8,335 nucleotides of DNA, taken from Candidatus Egerieicola pullicola. GTDB lineage: Bacteria; Bacillota; Clostridia; Oscillospirales; Ruminococcaceae. The stretch lies in assembly GCA_018712465.1 (NCBI GenBank), contig DVGY01000012.1, positions 1-8,335 of the forward strand, written 5' to 3'. The first letter of the stretch is position 1. Every line of letters begins with the position of its first letter. Shown in pieces: positions 6,353 through 8,335 of the stretch. The position numbers and the translations under genes were made by a program. The notes beneath the pieces are model-generated. The model did not search any database. It was given only the letters and a program-made list of their open reading frames with translations, and was not told the origin of the DNA.

Positions 6353-6844
6353 ATGGCCGAACGGGAATATCAGATAACGCAGGAAAGCTACAACAAGCTG
6401 GTAGCGGAACTGGAAGAAATGAAGAGCGTCAAGCGCAAAGAGGTCAGCGAAAAAATTAAAGTTGCCCGCTCCTTTGGCGACTTGTCGGAAAACAGCGAAT
6501 ACGACGAAGCCATGAACGAACAGGGCATCTTGGAAGCCCAAATCAAAGAAAAGGAAGCCTTCCTCAACCACGTAGTGGTGGTCAGCGAAGAGGACATCAC
6601 CACCGACAAAGTGGGCTTAGGCATCCAAGCCACCGTGAAAAACCTGGACCGGGATCGGATCCAGACCTTCCGTCTGGTCAGCTCCAACGAAGTGGATCCT
6701 ACCGGCGAAGTAAAGTATATCAGCGAAGACTCCCCTGTGGGCAAAGCTTTGGTGGGCCGCAAAGTAGGGGACATCTGCGAGGCGGAACTGCCTGGCGGAC
6801 GGATCGCCAAATATGAAATCTTAGAGCTCAAGCGCGGCAATTAA
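6353..6844 (+). CDS. greA: Transcription elongation factor GreA
   Basis: GreA binds the secondary channel of RNA polymerase and stimulates cleavage of backtracked RNA, so that stalled elongation complexes restart. The 163-residue product has the usual length. An N-terminal coiled coil (about 1-80) carries the tip motif GDLSENSEYDEA, with the acidic residues Asp43 and Glu46 that correspond to the Mg-coordinating pair of GreA. A C-terminal FKBP-like domain follows, with SEDSPVGKALVGRKVGD and the closing AKYEILELKR. The start at 6353 is supported by GAGGG 7 bases upstream and by the family-like opening MAEREYQIT. It is driven by a perfect consensus promoter and a hairpin-bearing leader, and lysS follows after 33 bases with no terminator. 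The assignment as GreA, not GreB or a Gfh-type inhibitor, rests on the intact DL-x-EN tip. Confidence 0.97.
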   Translation: MAEREYQITQESYNKLVAELEEMKSVKRKEVSEKIKVARSFGDLSENSEYDEAMNEQGILEAQIKEKEAFLNHVVVVSEEDITTDKVGLGIQATVKNLDRDRIQTFRLVSSNEVDPTGEVKYISEDSPVGKALVGRKVGDICEAELPGGRIAKYEILELKRGN

Positions 6845-6877
6845 GTCACAAGGAAATAGGAAGAGGGAATCAGCAAG

Positions 6878-8335
6878 ATGAATCAAACGCAGCAGCCTCA
6901 GCTCAGCGACCTTTTGCAGGTACGCCGGGAAAAGCTGGACCAACTCCGCCAGGCAGGAATGGATCCTTTTGTTCAGACCAGTTACCCGGTGGACACCCAC
7001 GCCAAAGACATTACCGATCACTATGACCAGTACGAAGGCAAAACCGTCTCCCTGGCAGGACGGATGATGTCCAAACGGGTGATGGGCAAAGCCAGCTTTT
7101 CGGATTTACAGGACGGCAGCGGCCGGATGCAGCTCTTTGTGGGACGGGACAACCTGGGAACCGAATCCTATCAATGGTTTAAGAAATACGACATCGGAGA
7201 CATCATCGGCGTACAGGGCGAAGTATTCACCACCAAAACCGGTCAGATTTCGGTGCGGGTGCACCAAATGACCCTGTTGAGCAAGTCACTTCAACCTCTG
7301 CCGGAAAAGTTCCACGGTTTGACCAACACCGATCAACGCTACCGCCAGCGGTACGTGGACCTGATTATGAACCCCGAAGTCCGCGATACCTTCATCAAGC
7401 GCTCTCAGATCATCTCCGCCATCCGGACCTATTTGGCGGGAGAAGACTTCATGGAAGTAGAAACTCCTATCCTGGTCAACAACGCCGGAGGCGCCGCTGC
7501 CCGTCCCTTTGAAACCCACTTCAACGCCCTCAACGAAGATCTGAAACTGCGGATCTCCTTGGAGCTGTATTTGAAGCGGCTGATTGTAGGTGGTTTAGAA
7601 CGGGTCTATGAAATCGGCCGGGTGTTTCGCAACGAAGGCTTGGATACCCGCCACAACCCGGAATTCACCTTGATGGAGCTGTATCAATCTTACACCGACT
7701 ACCACGGTATGATGGACTTGACGGAAAACCTCTACCGTTATGTGGCCAAGACGGTGCTGGGCACCACCACCATCACCTATAACGGGGTGGAAATGGATCT
7801 GGGTAAACCCTTCAAGCGGATCACCATGGTGGACGCCGTCAAGGAATACTCCGGCGTGGACTTCAACGAAATCCACACCTTGGAAGAAGCCCGGGCCGTG
7901 GCCAAGGAAAAGGGTATCGAATACGAAGAACGCCATCAGAAAGGGGACATCCTCAACCTCTTCTTCGAAGAATTTGTGGAATCCCATCTGATCCAGCCCA
8001 CCTTTGTGATGGATCACCCCATTGAAATCTCCCCCTTGACCAAGAAGAAGCCGGATAACCCGGACTATGTAGAACGGTTTGAGTTCTTCTTAAACGGCTG
8101 GGAGATGGCCAACGCCTACTCGGAGCTCAACGACCCCATCGACCAGCGCCAGCGGTTTGCCGCCCAGGAAGAACTGTTTGCCCAAGGAGACGAAGAAGCC
8201 AACCACACCGATGAGGACTTCCTCAACGCTCTGGAAATCGGGATGCCCCCTACCGGCGGCATCGGATTTGGCATTGACCGGATGTGTATGATCTTCACCG
8301 ATTCTCCCGCTATCCGGGACGTGCTGCTGTTCCCC
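6878..8335 (+). CDS. lysS: Lysyl-tRNA synthetase, class II, 3'-truncated by window edge
   Basis: LysS activates lysine with ATP and charges tRNA-Lys in the cytoplasm. The frame is open from the ATG at 6878 to the last base (486 residues), with no stop, so only the extreme C-terminus is missing. An N-terminal helix is followed by the OB-fold anticodon-binding domain (about 57-135). The class II catalytic core shows motif 1 around FMEVETPIL (191-199), then GGAAARPFETHFNAL. Motif 2 is RVYEIGRVFRNEG (242-254) with RHNPEFTLMELYQ, and motif 3 is GGIGFGIDRM (460-469) with Arg468. Catalytic arginines and acidic residues look intact. GAGGG (6863-6867) lies 10 bases before the ATG. It is probably transcribed with greA from the 6251 promoter; the 33-base gap holds no T-box leader or terminator. 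Confidence 0.96.
   Translation, partial: MNQTQQPQLSDLLQVRREKLDQLRQAGMDPFVQTSYPVDTHAKDITDHYDQYEGKTVSLAGRMMSKRVMGKASFSDLQDGSGRMQLFVGRDNLGTESYQWFKKYDIGDIIGVQGEVFTTKTGQISVRVHQMTLLSKSLQPLPEKFHGLTNTDQRYRQRYVDLIMNPEVRDTFIKRSQIISAIRTYLAGEDFMEVETPILVNNAGGAAARPFETHFNALNEDLKLRISLELYLKRLIVGGLERVYEIGRVFRNEGLDTRHNPEFTLMELYQSYTDYHGMMDLTENLYRYVAKTVLGTTTITYNGVEMDLGKPFKRITMVDAVKEYSGVDFNEIHTLEEARAVAKEKGIEYEERHQKGDILNLFFEEFVESHLIQPTFVMDHPIEISPLTKKKPDNPDYVERFEFFLNGWEMANAYSELNDPIDQRQRFAAQEELFAQGDEEANHTDEDFLNALEIGMPPTGGIGFGIDRMCMIFTDSPAIRDVLLFP

Noticed and set aside
6232..6459. Possible small upstream protein of 75 codons overlapping greA
   Set aside because: Its ATG lies upstream of the perfect -35 box, so the greA transcript would not include its start, and no ribosome-binding site precedes it.
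6388..6840. Open frame of 150 codons on the minus strand across greA
   Set aside because: It is Ser/Thr-rich antisense sequence to a certain greA gene, with no supporting start signal.
6845..6877. T-box or other leader control element before lysS
   Set aside because: Only 33 bases separate greA from lysS, too short for a T-box, and no terminator hairpin is present.
7487..7560. THFNAL and DLKLRISLEL in lysS, differing from the THHNAL and DLYLRIA forms of E. coli-type enzymes
   Set aside because: As far as I recall this is the usual form in related Clostridia, and the catalytic motifs around it are intact, so it is not evidence of an unusual enzyme.
7595..8017. Open frame of 140 codons on the minus strand across lysS
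   Set aside because: It is antisense to conserved class II synthetase motifs and shows no domain of its own.

Overview
The window looks like chromosomal core DNA from a spore-forming, low-to-moderate GC Gram-positive anaerobe, most plausibly a Clostridia member of the Oscillospiraceae/Ruminococcaceae type. The grounds are a YpeB germination protein, strong GGAGG ribosome-binding sites, consensus sigma-A promoter boxes, and the style of the GreA and LysS proteins. That placement is inference from gene content and protein style; no similarity search was run. No mobile element, CRISPR array, tRNA or rRNA was seen.

Layout. (1) Bases 1-1269, plus strand: the 3' part of ypeB, cut by the window's left edge. 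(2) Bases 1277-1309: a strong hairpin with T-runs on both sides, serving as a shared terminator for the two convergent transcription units. (3) Bases 6107 down to 1336, minus strand: a tight four-gene operon of ABC ATPase, six-helix ABC-2 permease, GldG-family membrane-anchored protein and DUF4340 protein. Its junctions overlap by 4 bases or are separated by 20 bases and 1 base. (4) Bases 6108-6352: a 245-base divergent regulatory region with a weak minus-strand promoter for the ABC operon, an exact consensus promoter for greA-lysS, and several small symmetric or repeated elements. (5) Bases 6353-8335, plus strand: greA followed 33 bases later by lysS, which runs off the right edge just before its C-terminus.

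How the genes work together. The ABC operon encodes a complete exporter-like core (ATPase plus permease) with two large extracytoplasmic partners, each tethered by N-terminal (and in GldG also C-terminal) membrane helices. The set resembles the GldA/GldF/GldG module named from Bacteroidota gliding motility, plus the DUF4340 protein that often accompanies it. Its substrate in Firmicutes is not established. greA and lysS appear co-transcribed and couple transcript-elongation rescue with lysine tRNA charging, as expected of growth-related housekeeping genes. ypeB belongs to spore germination and is normally the partner of the cortex-lytic enzyme SleB, which would lie just left of the window.

The least ordinary material is the ABC module itself, the internal duplication in its DUF4340 protein, and the uncharacterised small elements in the divergent intergenic region. 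I see no clear case for a wholly new system.
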